Shown: piece by piece, positions 46,604-55,816 of the stretch
Layout: the number at the start of each line of letters is the position of its first letter
How positions within the stretch are numbered: the stretch's first letter is position 1
The notes under the pieces: model-generated
What the model was told of the DNA's origin: nothing
Databases searched by the model: none
The model's input: only the letters and a program-made list of their open reading frames with translations
Assembly (NCBI GenBank): GCA_964625575.1
Contig: CAZVBQ010000012.1
Span: 1-64,000, forward strand
Direction: 5' to 3'
DNA: 64,000 nt
From: UTCHB3 sp964625575
GTDB taxonomy: Bacteria; Bacteroidota; Ignavibacteria; Ignavibacteriales; Ignavibacteriaceae
Program-made: the position numbers and the translations under genes

Positions 46604-47313
46604 TAGAACAACTCAGGATCCTTTTCCAAGGAAGTAATGATTCTTAGATCAGTTCTCTTCAAAAAGGCATAAACTTTCTCTATTGAACTATCACCGAAGC
46701 CTCTTATCTTTTGAAGATCCATCATATTTCGCAAAGAATTGGACTGTAATGCTTGTTCCAATTTCTTTGCTTCAGTGGATCGTAAACCAATAATCTCAAC
46801 GAAATCCCTCGACCGAAACCTCGCTGTGACTTCTGAAAAGCGATCGAACAGGTTATCAACAGCACTCGGATCGTAATGATAAATTTCAACCTCCAAGCTT
46901 GATAAGCCCTCGAGATAACCATACATTACTGTTTTCACATCTTTCCATTCCATACCCCCGGATTCAGTCCCAAGTTTTGGAAACGCGATCGATGTGATCC
47001 CTTTTTCGTCATATGTTTCTGCGAATTTACGAAGACCTTTTTCGATATAATCCATCTTTGAAGGGAATTTCCAATAATTCTTCGTAGGAAAGTTTAAGAT
47101 CCAGGGAGTTGACTTTTTGTAGAGTTGAAGAACTCCGGGTTTCATAAGCTTTTGGTCACAGAACTCTTTATACTTTTCAAACATTTCGGGAAAACGGTTT
47201 TTAAACTCCAAGGCGATACCCCTCCCCATCACGCCTTCACAATTGACCGTATTCACAATAACTTGTGAAGTGGTATTAAAAATATTGCCGTGAACTTCAA
47301 CAATTCTTGCCAT
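46603..47313 (-). CDS. darG: DarG-like macro-domain antitoxin
   Basis: 236 residues. The macro domain (about 1-150) shows HGNIFNTTSQVIVNTVNCEG, GRGIALEFK, NFPTKNYWKFPS with a Lys78 equivalent to the DarG catalytic Lys, and FPKLGTESGGMEW. Removes ADP-ribose from DNA. The C-terminal part is short and contains a helix-hairpin-helix-like segment (LQKIRGFGDSSIEKVYAFL, about 200-218), not the usual DarG extension. Lies between two DarT genes. Confidence 0.88.
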   Translation of the reverse strand: MARIVEVHGNIFNTTSQVIVNTVNCEGVMGRGIALEFKNRFPEMFEKYKEFCDQKLMKPGVLQLYKKSTPWILNFPTKNYWKFPSKMDYIEKGLRKFAETYDEKGITSIAFPKLGTESGGMEWKDVKTVMYGYLEGLSSLEVEIYHYDPSAVDNLFDRFSEVTARFRSRDFVEIIGLRSTEAKKLEQALQSNSLRNMMDLQKIRGFGDSSIEKVYAFLKRTDLRIITSLEKDPELF

Positions 47314-47353
47314 TTAATTCTCAATTCAATTCGAAAAAGTGTTTTTAGTAAGT

Positions 47354-47983
47354 CTAGAAATAGAATTCCTTCCTAACAACAAAATTGATATTATAACCTT
47401 CACCTGCTTTTCTTGCGTATCCTAAAGAATAGTTATTATTAGATACTATCTCTCCGATATCCGTCAGGGGAACAGATCTTGGAATTAAAACCTCCGCACA
47501 ACGCTTCCGCTTACCATCCTGAAAACCATTCCAGTAATCTGCCTTCAAAACTTGCCAGTCAAGTGAAGCCAGAAAAGTAGCAGAGTCTGAGAACTTGGTA
47601 TAATCACTGGCTGCATTTCCATCGGTAATCAAAAATGATCTGTTTAGTAATTTCATTGGTTTTACGCCAATCAAGAGTATGTCATTCTGTTCACTCTTTC
47701 GAACATACAACATGGGATTCTTGGGATTGATATAGAATGGGACATAGTCATGAAGAGACTTGTTGTAGAATGGATCCTTTCGGGTTCGTCTGTCATTAAC
47801 ATCATGATCCGATATATCGACCCTGACAATTCCTTTGTTGTGGGCATAATTGTGACTCAGGAGCCCATATTTGAAAATATTGAAGATATTCTTCTTGTGT
47901 GTCATATGGTAAAAGTAGGAAATACCCGAATACACAGCCAACGAACCAACATCTCCTAAAAACTTCAGAAAACCGCCCGGCAT
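47354..47983 (-). CDS. darT: DarT2-like DNA ADP-ribosyltransferase toxin
   Basis: 209 residues; GGAG 5 bases before ATG. Canonical DarT2 motifs: YFYHMTHKKNIFNIFKYGLL, NDRRTRKDPF, HDYVPFYINPKNPMLYV, and catalytic Glu164 in KRCAEVL, ending FVVRKEFYF. Expected to ADP-ribosylate thymidine in single-stranded DNA. First toxin of a toxin-antitoxin-toxin unit, 40 bases upstream of darG and 49 downstream of an acidic zinc protein. Confidence 0.88.
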   Translation of the reverse strand: MPGGFLKFLGDVGSLAVYSGISYFYHMTHKKNIFNIFKYGLLSHNYAHNKGIVRVDISDHDVNDRRTRKDPFYNKSLHDYVPFYINPKNPMLYVRKSEQNDILLIGVKPMKLLNRSFLITDGNAASDYTKFSDSATFLASLDWQVLKADYWNGFQDGKRKRCAEVLIPRSVPLTDIGEIVSNNNYSLGYARKAGEGYNINFVVRKEFYF

Positions 47984-48032
47984 ATTAACTCCAATTATGA
48001 TTTACAATTTTTGTTTAATTCAATTGTTCTGA

Positions 48033-48500
48033 TCAGAAACTATCCAGAAAGTTATCAAACAGATTGCTGTGTTCTGTTTTAATCTTATCATATGCCTTTG
48101 AACTGATATAGTATACTGCCTGAAGGTAGTCGTCATAAATATCTTCTCTAATCATCCACTTCTTCGTCTCCGCTAAATGCTCGATAGTTGAATAATTGAA
48201 TGCGTAGTTCTTGGTGAAGTAACGACGAAAGTACTTGTCGATCAACTCAAATTGGGAGTAATCAACCAGTCCCACTAAATGTTTGCAGCAATTTATCTCA
48301 TATCGGTAATATTCTCCGGTTTCATCTCCATCCTCATCCAATCTAGCCCTAAATTCAATTTCATTCTGGGAGCCGCAATATGGACACTCAGTATATGTTC
48401 TTAAATCTTCATCATTTTCTTCGTCTTCATCTTCACAGCTATCTTCATCCGGATCATAATAATCCGCAGCGCTGCTAAACCAATATTTGATCATTTTCAC
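48033..48500 (-). CDS. Acidic zinc-binding hypothetical protein
   Basis: 155 residues. A highly acidic N-terminus (about 18-33) precedes a putative zinc site, CPYCGS and INCCKH, about 30 residues apart. The C-terminal half is helical and aromatic. No family recognised. 27 bases after the zinc-finger gene and before darT in the same operon. Confidence 0.6.
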   Translation of the reverse strand: MKMIKYWFSSAADYYDPDEDSCEDEDEENDEDLRTYTECPYCGSQNEIEFRARLDEDGDETGEYYRYEINCCKHLVGLVDYSQFELIDKYFRRYFTKNYAFNYSTIEHLAETKKWMIREDIYDDYLQAVYYISSKAYDKIKTEHSNLFDNFLDSF

Positions 48501-48527
48501 CTCCTGTTGAGTCCGAGTATTTATTGT

Positions 48528-49445
48528 TTATAAAATTCCTCTACCCGTTTTACTTTCGAGCAGACTTGCTAATTGTGCACCGGATTTGAGTTTCATAACA
48601 TAGTTACAACCGGTTTTTTGATCATTCCACAACGGGCAACCTAAAAAATATTGATCCAATAAACCGATAGCTCCCCGTTTTTCCCGTAGAACAAGCTCCG
48701 AGCCATGGATAGGACATGAATAAATATCAACCGGCTCATTCTTCAGCTCCGACACCCTCTTACTGATCGATTTTTGGGAACTTGGCACCATAACTACGCT
48801 ATTAAAATCATCCGCAGTCATTTGAAATTCTTCTCTATTGACTTTGGTAAAAAGATTAAAATCAGCACTTGTAAAGGGCAATGTACGGTGGCATGTATTT
48901 TCATAGAAACCTGTACATCCCCAGAAAAGGTCCCCCAAACCTGCGTGTGATTTGCCAATTCGCCATTGAACCTGCATGGGCCTTTTACACTGAGGACACA
49001 GTTTATTAGATACGGTTTGCCCAACATGAAATTGAAGAATATGAACCTTACTATCATCAATAACCACATCATCAAAATCAGATGAGTTTTCGGCGATTTC
49101 TTTAGCAGTCCCAATTTCGTTGATCGAACTCTTCTCATCGATCATTTGTCGTCTTTTCTCGTAAAGCTCATCCAATTGATGGTTCTCATACGGCGATAAT
49201 TTGCCATTATATTTAAGCTTGCTCTCAAGATCAATTATCATCCCATTTATGTTTTCAAGTGTACTATTGATATCTCTCTTGGCACTATCCAAATTTTTAA
49301 TTTTATAATCGTTGTATGCGTCTCTGGCTACAGCAACAAATTTTGCCACCTTTGCCCCGACATATGCAGCAACTGTGCCGGCGGCATAGACAGCTGCTTC
49401 AACAAATACGCCTGCTGTTTTTAACAAGTTACTAAAGAATCCCAT
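48528..49445 (-). CDS. Protein with two topoisomerase-type zinc fingers and hydrophobic N-terminus
   Basis: 305 residues. An N-terminal segment of about 45 residues is Ala/Val-rich and could lie in the membrane. A coiled-coil follows (about 50-100). Two Cys-rich modules resemble zf-C4_Topoisom: LCPQCKRPM...FWGCTG (about 150) and SCPIHG...FLGCPLW (about 243). They suggest DNA binding. Overlaps the nuclease-like gene by 14 bases. Confidence 0.65.
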   Translation of the reverse strand: MGFFSNLLKTAGVFVEAAVYAAGTVAAYVGAKVAKFVAVARDAYNDYKIKNLDSAKRDINSTLENINGMIIDLESKLKYNGKLSPYENHQLDELYEKRRQMIDEKSSINEIGTAKEIAENSSDFDDVVIDDSKVHILQFHVGQTVSNKLCPQCKRPMQVQWRIGKSHAGLGDLFWGCTGFYENTCHRTLPFTSADFNLFTKVNREEFQMTADDFNSVVMVPSSQKSISKRVSELKNEPVDIYSCPIHGSELVLREKRGAIGLLDQYFLGCPLWNDQKTGCNYVMKLKSGAQLASLLESKTGRGIL

Positions 49446-50442
49446 TTTGATGTCCCATTTTCATTTGTTGATACTTAACCATGGTTCGTAAATTGGCAAT
49501 ATGACTTCCCAAAGTCTCGGAGATGTCCCGCATGCCCATCTTAGTGCGATAATAAATACCTGCCAAAAAAGCAGCCGGAATCCCAAGAAATCCGCCCCCA
49601 AGAGCAATCACTAACGCACCCACCCCCGAGGAAAATATCGATCGTCCAAATCGCTCACTTCCATTTTTAATCCCTACTTCAATTGATTGTTTATTAGTCG
49701 CAATCTTGTAGCCCTCGATTGCTAAAATTATTGATAAAGGGGTCAATGGGTGGAAAGAATGAAGGAACTTGTCGACTACCCCCGGATCGGCATTATCAAT
49801 AGTAGTAGAAACTGCGTCTGTAAGTTCATGATCAGATATATCTGAATCGATAATCATTAAATTATCGTTCGATAGTGCATTAGCAACTTCATCCGTTGTC
49901 AGTATTTTAATATCCGGATATTTACTGAGAGCTTCAGTGATGTATGAGAGACTTTCAGTCGCCTTTAACTGAAGATAATCAGAAACATTCCCATCTGGAT
50001 CTTCAATTACGATATCCCATCCAGGTTGATTCATCTTTTCGGCAATCGTTGCAGTGAAACCATTTGGTAGGGCAATTCCACCAACACTTTCACCCGCATT
50101 TAATTTTTCTGCCACAAGCAGTTCAAAATACTTTCCCTTTGCTGAATTGATGACACCTAAAAGTTGTTCATCAGAGTATTCCTGAAGGTTGTTAGGATCA
50201 AAATTGGGATTTGTCATTTCGATGGCTTTAATCGCGAGAGGGTCTTGGGGGTTGTCTAAAAAATGGTAGGTCAGATTTGCCGATGCTATTAGGCTATCGA
50301 CAAGTCGCTCTTTTCGCAGACGGAGGAATTTGTCATAAATTTCACGAAAGTTCGCAAGTGTAGCCGGTTCCTCCAAAAAGTACTTTTTTCTCAATCTAAG
50401 TAAGTTGGATTTGATTGAATCCGGAATAAGGAGTTCCACCAA
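49432..50442 (-). CDS. PD-(D/E)XK nuclease-like protein with C-terminal membrane segment
   Basis: 336 residues. Residues 100-162 hold a plausible restriction-like core: Glu107 in GKYFELLVAEKL, Asp143 in QPGWDIVIED, and Gln158-x-Lys160 in DYLQLKATES. A glycine-rich hydrophobic stretch (about 273-302, GVGALVIALGGGFLGIPAAFL) predicts membrane insertion or a glycine zipper. Likely a DNA-cutting effector; target unknown. 24 bases after a coiled-coil gene. Confidence 0.65.
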   Translation of the reverse strand: MVELLIPDSIKSNLLRLRKKYFLEEPATLANFREIYDKFLRLRKERLVDSLIASANLTYHFLDNPQDPLAIKAIEMTNPNFDPNNLQEYSDEQLLGVINSAKGKYFELLVAEKLNAGESVGGIALPNGFTATIAEKMNQPGWDIVIEDPDGNVSDYLQLKATESLSYITEALSKYPDIKILTTDEVANALSNDNLMIIDSDISDHELTDAVSTTIDNADPGVVDKFLHSFHPLTPLSIILAIEGYKIATNKQSIEVGIKNGSERFGRSIFSSGVGALVIALGGGFLGIPAAFLAGIYYRTKMGMRDISETLGSHIANLRTMVKYQQMKMGHQNGIL

Positions 50443-50466
50443 TAAATCCCTCGATAGTTTCTTTGT

Positions 50467-50721
50467 TTATTGGTTCTTAATATTATTTTCGAGCAATTTA
50501 GACATTTCAATCTGAAGAATTTTAACACTTCTTTTCAACGATTCAATCTCATCCCTCAGCGAGGATATTTCGAATTTATAATTCTCCTTATCTTCGAGTA
50601 ATGAGTTCTGGAGCGTTGTGACTTCAGTATCGATTCCAGAAAGAATTTCTGCGACCATAAGATGGTATTCATTCAACTGATTTTTTACACCTTCAATCGT
50701 TACTTCAGAGAAAGAGGCCAT
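50467..50721 (-). CDS. Small coiled-coil protein
   Basis: 84 residues with heptad-like repeats of Leu/Ile (EISSLRDEIESLKRSVKIL). AAGGA lies a few bases before the ATG. First gene of the minus-strand operon; may serve as an oligomerisation or adaptor factor. Confidence 0.55.
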   Translation of the reverse strand: MASFSEVTIEGVKNQLNEYHLMVAEILSGIDTEVTTLQNSLLEDKENYKFEISSLRDEIESLKRSVKILQIEMSKLLENNIKNQ

Positions 50722-50931
50722 GTCCTATCCTTAAAATTATATTCCTTTCCTAAATATAAAATAAAATCATAAAAATTCCAACGATTCTCTTATTTAGATG
50801 TTATTGGTCAATAAATTGTAGATCGAAAGCAAAAAACAATTTCGCTTGGCACTAATTTTTTACTAAATTAGAGGGTTGTATTTCGGTCCACATAAATGGC
50901 GCCTATTCAAAAATAAAGATTTTGACTTGAC
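50722..50931. promoter_or_regulatory. Divergent promoter region of the defence island
   Basis: 210 AT-rich bases. Plus strand has TTGGCA (50846-50851), 17 bases, then TAGAGG; minus strand has TATATTTA near its -10. No strong operator found. Confidence 0.4.
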
Positions 50932-53337
50932 ATGAACGGAGAATTACTACTACGGAATTTTTTTCCAAATAATCACGACTTTGGGGCTTTAAGCACGCTT
51001 CTATCCCAATCAACTTATGTTGGTATTGATTTCGGTACATCAACTACTGTAGTCAGCTTTGCTAAGATTGATGAACAAGGGAAATTTCTATCTACGGAAG
51101 TCATGCCATTGAAGCAACCGACAATAGATGGGGGTTTCATTGAGGATCATATTGTCCCATCTGTTCTTGCTTGGTATAATGATACACTATTTTGGGGGAA
51201 AGATGCAAAAAAACTGAAAACCAAACTCTCTCCTGGAAAAAATGTTTGGTCGTCATTTAAAATGAACCTGGGTGTTGATGAAGGACCTGTCTATTTCAAT
51301 TCCGAACTGGCAAAAGGGCTTAATAATGTCCAAATTCTTAATCCCATTGATGTCACCAAGCATTTTTTCACTCTTCTGCGTAAAGCTATCGATCAATTTA
51401 TTAGCGAAAATAAACTACCTTCGAGAATAAAATACTGCATTACAGTTCCTGCTTCGTTTGAGTCGAATCAACGAAACGATTTAAAAAAAGCTCTGGAATT
51501 CGCCGGAATCCACACTGATGAGAAATATTTTATAGACGAGCCTAACTCGGCTTTTATTTCATTTATCTCTGACTCCTTCGCATCCACTTCAGATGTTTTT
51601 TTTGTACCTCCAAGTACACCAATCGATATACTGGTGTTTGATTTTGGAGCAGGAACTTGTGATGTTACAATATTGGAGATTCTAAATACTAATGGCAAAC
51701 TGACCTCAAGAAACCTAAGTATCTCAAAATTTGAGGCATTGGGTGGCGATGATGTAGATCGCCAAATAGTTGAAAAACATCTTTATCCGCAGTTTCTTGA
51801 ACAAAATAACATTCATAAGAATGAGATAAAATCACCTCAATATCTCAAGAGTATTCTACCGAAACTCCAGTCTGTAGCAGAATTGATAAAAATTAATTTG
51901 TGTCATAATGTGTCAGCGAACATGATAGGACACGAATTACCCAAACTTGCGCTCTCCAATGAGAAGGTTGAAAAAAAAGGTTCCATTAATTTTCATCTAA
52001 TGCGAGAATCCAAGTCTTTGATCAACCCATCATTAACCTACAAATCATTTTCAGATTTAGTGTTAAAGCTGTTTGATAATGGGTACAGTAATCTCGCCGG
52101 TCAAACCATCAGTATTAAATCAATCTTGAATCAAGCCTTAACAAAGGCGGGGATAAAGCATGAACTGATTGATATCGTGTTACTAATCGGGGGGAGCTCA
52201 AAAAATCCTTATATTCAGCGGGAGTTGCGAAGGTTCTTCCCTGAGGCTGAGATTGCAATCCCGCGTGATCTCCAGGCTCATGTTTCTCAGGGTGCAGCAC
52301 TGAACGCGCTAATGATTCATGGCTTGGGAGTCGATATCCTAACACCCATCATTAGCGAGCCAATATTTATTATTTTAGGTGATCAACGGGTTAAAACAAT
52401 TGTAACAGCCGGAACAGCAATCCCTTCTCTTAAGATTAAATCTGGTTCTCTCTATCCAAATCGTGATGGTCAAGAAGATATTGAGATTCCAATATGCGTC
52501 TCAAATGTAGATAAAATTTTAACAATTTTGAGAATCAAAGGTCATTTTAAAAGAAACGAGGAGATACTGGTCGAATGCGATATTACTCACGATAAGCTAT
52601 TGCATTTTCGAGCCATTCTGGGGAATCTTGTAGTTGAATCAGAGCCACTAAATCCACTGGCTAATGCTGCACTTTCAACAGAGCAACTGGTAGAAAAAAA
52701 GATCCGTAAAAAGCTCAATGAGTCAGCTTTGAGAAATAACGGTGTTCCGAGTGTTAAACTATTGGAAGAGTTGGCACGACATTATGCTGATACGAAACAA
52801 CACTTAAAAGCCGCCGAGTTATTTGAGTCAATCTACGAACTGACTAAGTCACCTGAAACATGTAACTACATTTGTTACCATTACTCGTTCGCCGGTAGAA
52901 TGGAAAAACAAATCGAATGGGCGAAGAAAGCATACGAACTACAGCCATCGGGTGTTAATGCCTTTAATTATGCCTTAATAGTAAATAAAAAGACAGAAAC
53001 AGAACTTTATCATCAATTGATGCGGGAAGCAATTAATAATGGAGTTGATATCGCGAAGGTTATTTATGGAGAATATCTAAAAAACAACGACAATCCTGAG
53101 GGACAAACCCTACTACAAGATGCCTTTGAAGACTTGTATGCCAGATATAAGGGAAGTTACCTCCATGAAAGCTCTTATCGAACATTAATTAGAGTGTCGG
53201 AATTACTAGAAAAATTTGATGTCAGTCGGGAAGTATTGAGCTCATTAAATGAAAAAGAGAAAAATCAGTCTAATATTTGGTTCAACAAAGACAACCTCCT
53301 TATTGACACAACTACTGCGATAATAAAAGGAGACTAA
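50932..53337 (+). CDS. Hsp70-like ATPase with TPR-like C-terminus
   Basis: 801 residues. Actin/Hsp70 ATPase motifs: YVGIDFGTSTTVV (29-41), ITVPASFESNQRNDLKKAL, IDEPNSAF, VFDFGAGTCDVTILE and LLIGGSSKNPYIQ. A beta-rich substrate-like part follows. The last 200 residues look like TPR/Sel1 helices (LARHYADTKQHLKAAELF). Not canonical DnaK. First of three tightly spaced genes with an SF1 helicase and an unknown. A sensing or assembly role is inference. Confidence 0.85.
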   Translation: MNGELLLRNFFPNNHDFGALSTLLSQSTYVGIDFGTSTTVVSFAKIDEQGKFLSTEVMPLKQPTIDGGFIEDHIVPSVLAWYNDTLFWGKDAKKLKTKLSPGKNVWSSFKMNLGVDEGPVYFNSELAKGLNNVQILNPIDVTKHFFTLLRKAIDQFISENKLPSRIKYCITVPASFESNQRNDLKKALEFAGIHTDEKYFIDEPNSAFISFISDSFASTSDVFFVPPSTPIDILVFDFGAGTCDVTILEILNTNGKLTSRNLSISKFEALGGDDVDRQIVEKHLYPQFLEQNNIHKNEIKSPQYLKSILPKLQSVAELIKINLCHNVSANMIGHELPKLALSNEKVEKKGSINFHLMRESKSLINPSLTYKSFSDLVLKLFDNGYSNLAGQTISIKSILNQALTKAGIKHELIDIVLLIGGSSKNPYIQRELRRFFPEAEIAIPRDLQAHVSQGAALNALMIHGLGVDILTPIISEPIFIILGDQRVKTIVTAGTAIPSLKIKSGSLYPNRDGQEDIEIPICVSNVDKILTILRIKGHFKRNEEILVECDITHDKLLHFRAILGNLVVESEPLNPLANAALSTEQLVEKKIRKKLNESALRNNGVPSVKLLEELARHYADTKQHLKAAELFESIYELTKSPETCNYICYHYSFAGRMEKQIEWAKKAYELQPSGVNAFNYALIVNKKTETELYHQLMREAINNGVDIAKVIYGEYLKNNDNPEGQTLLQDAFEDLYARYKGSYLHESSYRTLIRVSELLEKFDVSREVLSSLNEKEKNQSNIWFNKDNLLIDTTTAIIKGD

Positions 53338-53340
53338 TAT

Positions 53341-54510
53341 ATGTCATCATGGTTTGTTCCAACAACCAGACTGGATTCCGAGCAGTTGGGTATCCTTTCT
53401 GAGTATAGATCTAATTCGTTTCAGAATCTGTGGATTTCTGGTTATGCCGGGAGCGGAAAATCTGTAATCCTGGTCCATTTACTGTTACTGGAAAAAGAAA
53501 AGAACCCGCGTTCGAGAGTGGCTGTAGTCGTATATACTCATGCGTTAATTGACCTTCTAAAAACTGGGATTCCTGAGAGTTACAAAGGGACTCCGGTCAT
53601 AACCTATCATGAATTCATGAGAAATTCAACAAGCTACGACTTAATATTGGTCGACGAAATTCAAGATTTCCCACTGAATGTCGTCTATGAACTTAAAAAC
53701 AGAAGCAAGAAGGTTATCATTGCGGGTGATACAAATCAGTCTATCTACTCTGATGTATGCCCGGCAGCTACAACGAAATCGTTGCTAAGCGCATCAGAAA
53801 AGAGATTAGCTTACATCCATCGAATAAGTCGAAATATTAGAAGTATCGCTTCGTACTTTTGCTATGACCGTGGAGGCTTCAATGCCGCATCGATGGGTAA
53901 AATGGTTGAACTTGTTCCTCGATTGGTGAGAGCCGAAAGCTATGATCAGGAATTGCGATGGCTGTGGAACACGGCGAAGGAATACGCTAATGCAAGTTAT
54001 GCTCCAGTTATTTTAATCCCGAACCATAAAGCCATCAAGAAATTTCTTAGCCACCTGTGCGAACTGGAAGGAGTTCCAGATTCAATTCTGGATGTTGCTG
54101 GCAGAAGAGACGAACAGTATTTTCAGATTAACCAAGAATTTGAGAATTTCGGGATTCCGATCCAATATCTTGGCAATGGTGCTGGTTCATTCGATTATGG
54201 TCAGAGCCGGTCTCTTGTTACTGTGATGACCTATCATAGTGCAAAAGGACTTGATTTCAAAGCCGTTTTCATTCCATTTCTGACAAACGATTTGATCATC
54301 TATGCCGGAGACCAAGTAAAACCGTCGACACTATTCTTCGTTGCTCTTACTAGAAGTAGAGAGCAATTATTTTTATCTTATCATTCAAACAGCAAACATG
54401 ACTTACTCCGTCAGATACCCGACAATCTTTTTCATCAATTAATGGCAGGTGACGAGCTGAAAAAAGATAAATCGAGAGAGCCATTTGACGAAGTTGACGA
54501 TATATTTTAG
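53341..54510 (+). CDS. Compact SF1 (UvrD/DUF2075-like) helicase
   Basis: 389 residues. Walker A GYAGSGKSV (34-42), Walker B LVDEIQDF (about 104), IIAGDTNQSIY, VMTYHSAKGLDF (motif V) and VALTRSREQLFL (motif VI). Only a minimal two-domain helicase core; long 1B/2B insertions are absent. Three bases after the Hsp70-like gene. Confidence 0.88.
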   Translation: MSSWFVPTTRLDSEQLGILSEYRSNSFQNLWISGYAGSGKSVILVHLLLLEKEKNPRSRVAVVVYTHALIDLLKTGIPESYKGTPVITYHEFMRNSTSYDLILVDEIQDFPLNVVYELKNRSKKVIIAGDTNQSIYSDVCPAATTKSLLSASEKRLAYIHRISRNIRSIASYFCYDRGGFNAASMGKMVELVPRLVRAESYDQELRWLWNTAKEYANASYAPVILIPNHKAIKKFLSHLCELEGVPDSILDVAGRRDEQYFQINQEFENFGIPIQYLGNGAGSFDYGQSRSLVTVMTYHSAKGLDFKAVFIPFLTNDLIIYAGDQVKPSTLFFVALTRSREQLFLSYHSNSKHDLLRQIPDNLFHQLMAGDELKKDKSREPFDEVDDIF

Positions 54511-54529
54511 AATTCAATAGGATCCTGCA

Positions 54530-55816
54530 ATGATATTATACCCAATCACTGTTATTAATTACAGTTATCAGTTCAAATTCAATCGAATCACAATCGCTCC
54601 AAATGCATTGATTGATGTGAATAATGCAGCTGAAGATGAGCGACTTTACCTCAAAGTGGGTTTATTCTTGGAAGAGAGTGAAATTATTTTCCTCGAAATC
54701 GATAAAGAAAAGATTGATTGGGATGCCCAATTCGTCGCAATTTCACTTGACGATATCAAGTCAATTCGTCCACTTTCCAGATATGCTGAAGGTATAGTTC
54801 GTACAAAAATTGCCAGTGTAAAAGTTGGTAGCCCAATCGATAGAAATATCGCCTCTCGAATTATAAACTATAGAAACAGGGAAGTAGCTAAACGAGGATC
54901 TGAATGTTTGTTGCATTTATTAGGAGCAGAGAAGACCCCTGCACTAATCGAACTTGAACAAACATTTTCTGAAAAAGTCAGCAAATTCCGAAACAATGTT
55001 CACTACAATCCGGATTCTATCTACGACCATATTCTCAAATATGAGAGATCAAAGCCATTCCCGATGAATGATTTGGGTATCATGCTCGACTGCGGCAGTC
55101 TTCTTAAATCAAATTTTGCTTATGACTTACTTCCTGAAAACGAGTTAAAAGAGATGCGGAGGTTGTTCTCTCCATTTGTGGTGGTTAAGGATCAATTTGA
55201 AAAAAGGGGAGACATTGATTTGATGACACTAATAAAGGCACTCTCAGAATACCCGGAAATCAGAGAATTAAATGAACAAATTCCATTTTTCGAAACCCCT
55301 GAGCGCTTTAATTTCATAGCTTCAATCATGATTTATTTAAAGATGCGGATGCTTATAAGGGATGAATTTCATGTAAAGTATCCTAGCCAATTTATTTCGT
55401 ATCTAAGACGATTAAACCAAGAATTTGAACACGACGCTTTGAATGCAATTGTAATGTTGGGGATGCGTTTTGGTATACACGAATTCGTAACACTATTCGA
55501 GTGGAATAATCAGACTGAAATCAAGATTCCGGAATCAGGGGAACAAATCGAAGTTGGAAAGAAAAAAACGGGCAAAGTACCAAATAAAAAAGGTGGTTTA
55601 AAAGAAACGAAGTCTGCCAAAAAAGAAACTGACATTATTAAGAAAACTAAAGAATCGAAAAATTCAAAATCTGTGAAAGCAGATGGAGCAACCAAGAAAC
55701 ACGATGCTGGCAAAAGTGTAAAATTGTCTGGTTCGACTGAAATAGGAAAGGGACCTTCGACTGCAGATGATGTAGATGTAGATGGCCAATTTAAAATGTT
55801 CCGCGAAGACAACTAA
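54530..55816 (+). CDS. Unknown protein with lysine-rich tail
   Basis: 428 residues. Mixed alpha/beta N-terminal region, helical middle, and a low-complexity Lys/Ser tail from about residue 342 (KKKTGKVPNKKGG onward) suggesting nucleic-acid or partner binding. No domain recognised. 19 bases after the helicase gene; its constant neighbours would make it the third component. Confidence 0.7.
   Translation: MILYPITVINYSYQFKFNRITIAPNALIDVNNAAEDERLYLKVGLFLEESEIIFLEIDKEKIDWDAQFVAISLDDIKSIRPLSRYAEGIVRTKIASVKVGSPIDRNIASRIINYRNREVAKRGSECLLHLLGAEKTPALIELEQTFSEKVSKFRNNVHYNPDSIYDHILKYERSKPFPMNDLGIMLDCGSLLKSNFAYDLLPENELKEMRRLFSPFVVVKDQFEKRGDIDLMTLIKALSEYPEIRELNEQIPFFETPERFNFIASIMIYLKMRMLIRDEFHVKYPSQFISYLRRLNQEFEHDALNAIVMLGMRFGIHEFVTLFEWNNQTEIKIPESGEQIEVGKKKTGKVPNKKGGLKETKSAKKETDIIKKTKESKNSKSVKADGATKKHDAGKSVKLSGSTEIGKGPSTADDVDVDGQFKMFREDN

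Noticed and set aside
50846..50865. TTGGCAC upstream of the Hsp70-like gene as a sigma-54 promoter
   Set aside because: No TTGC at the -12 position; a sigma-70-type reading fits better.
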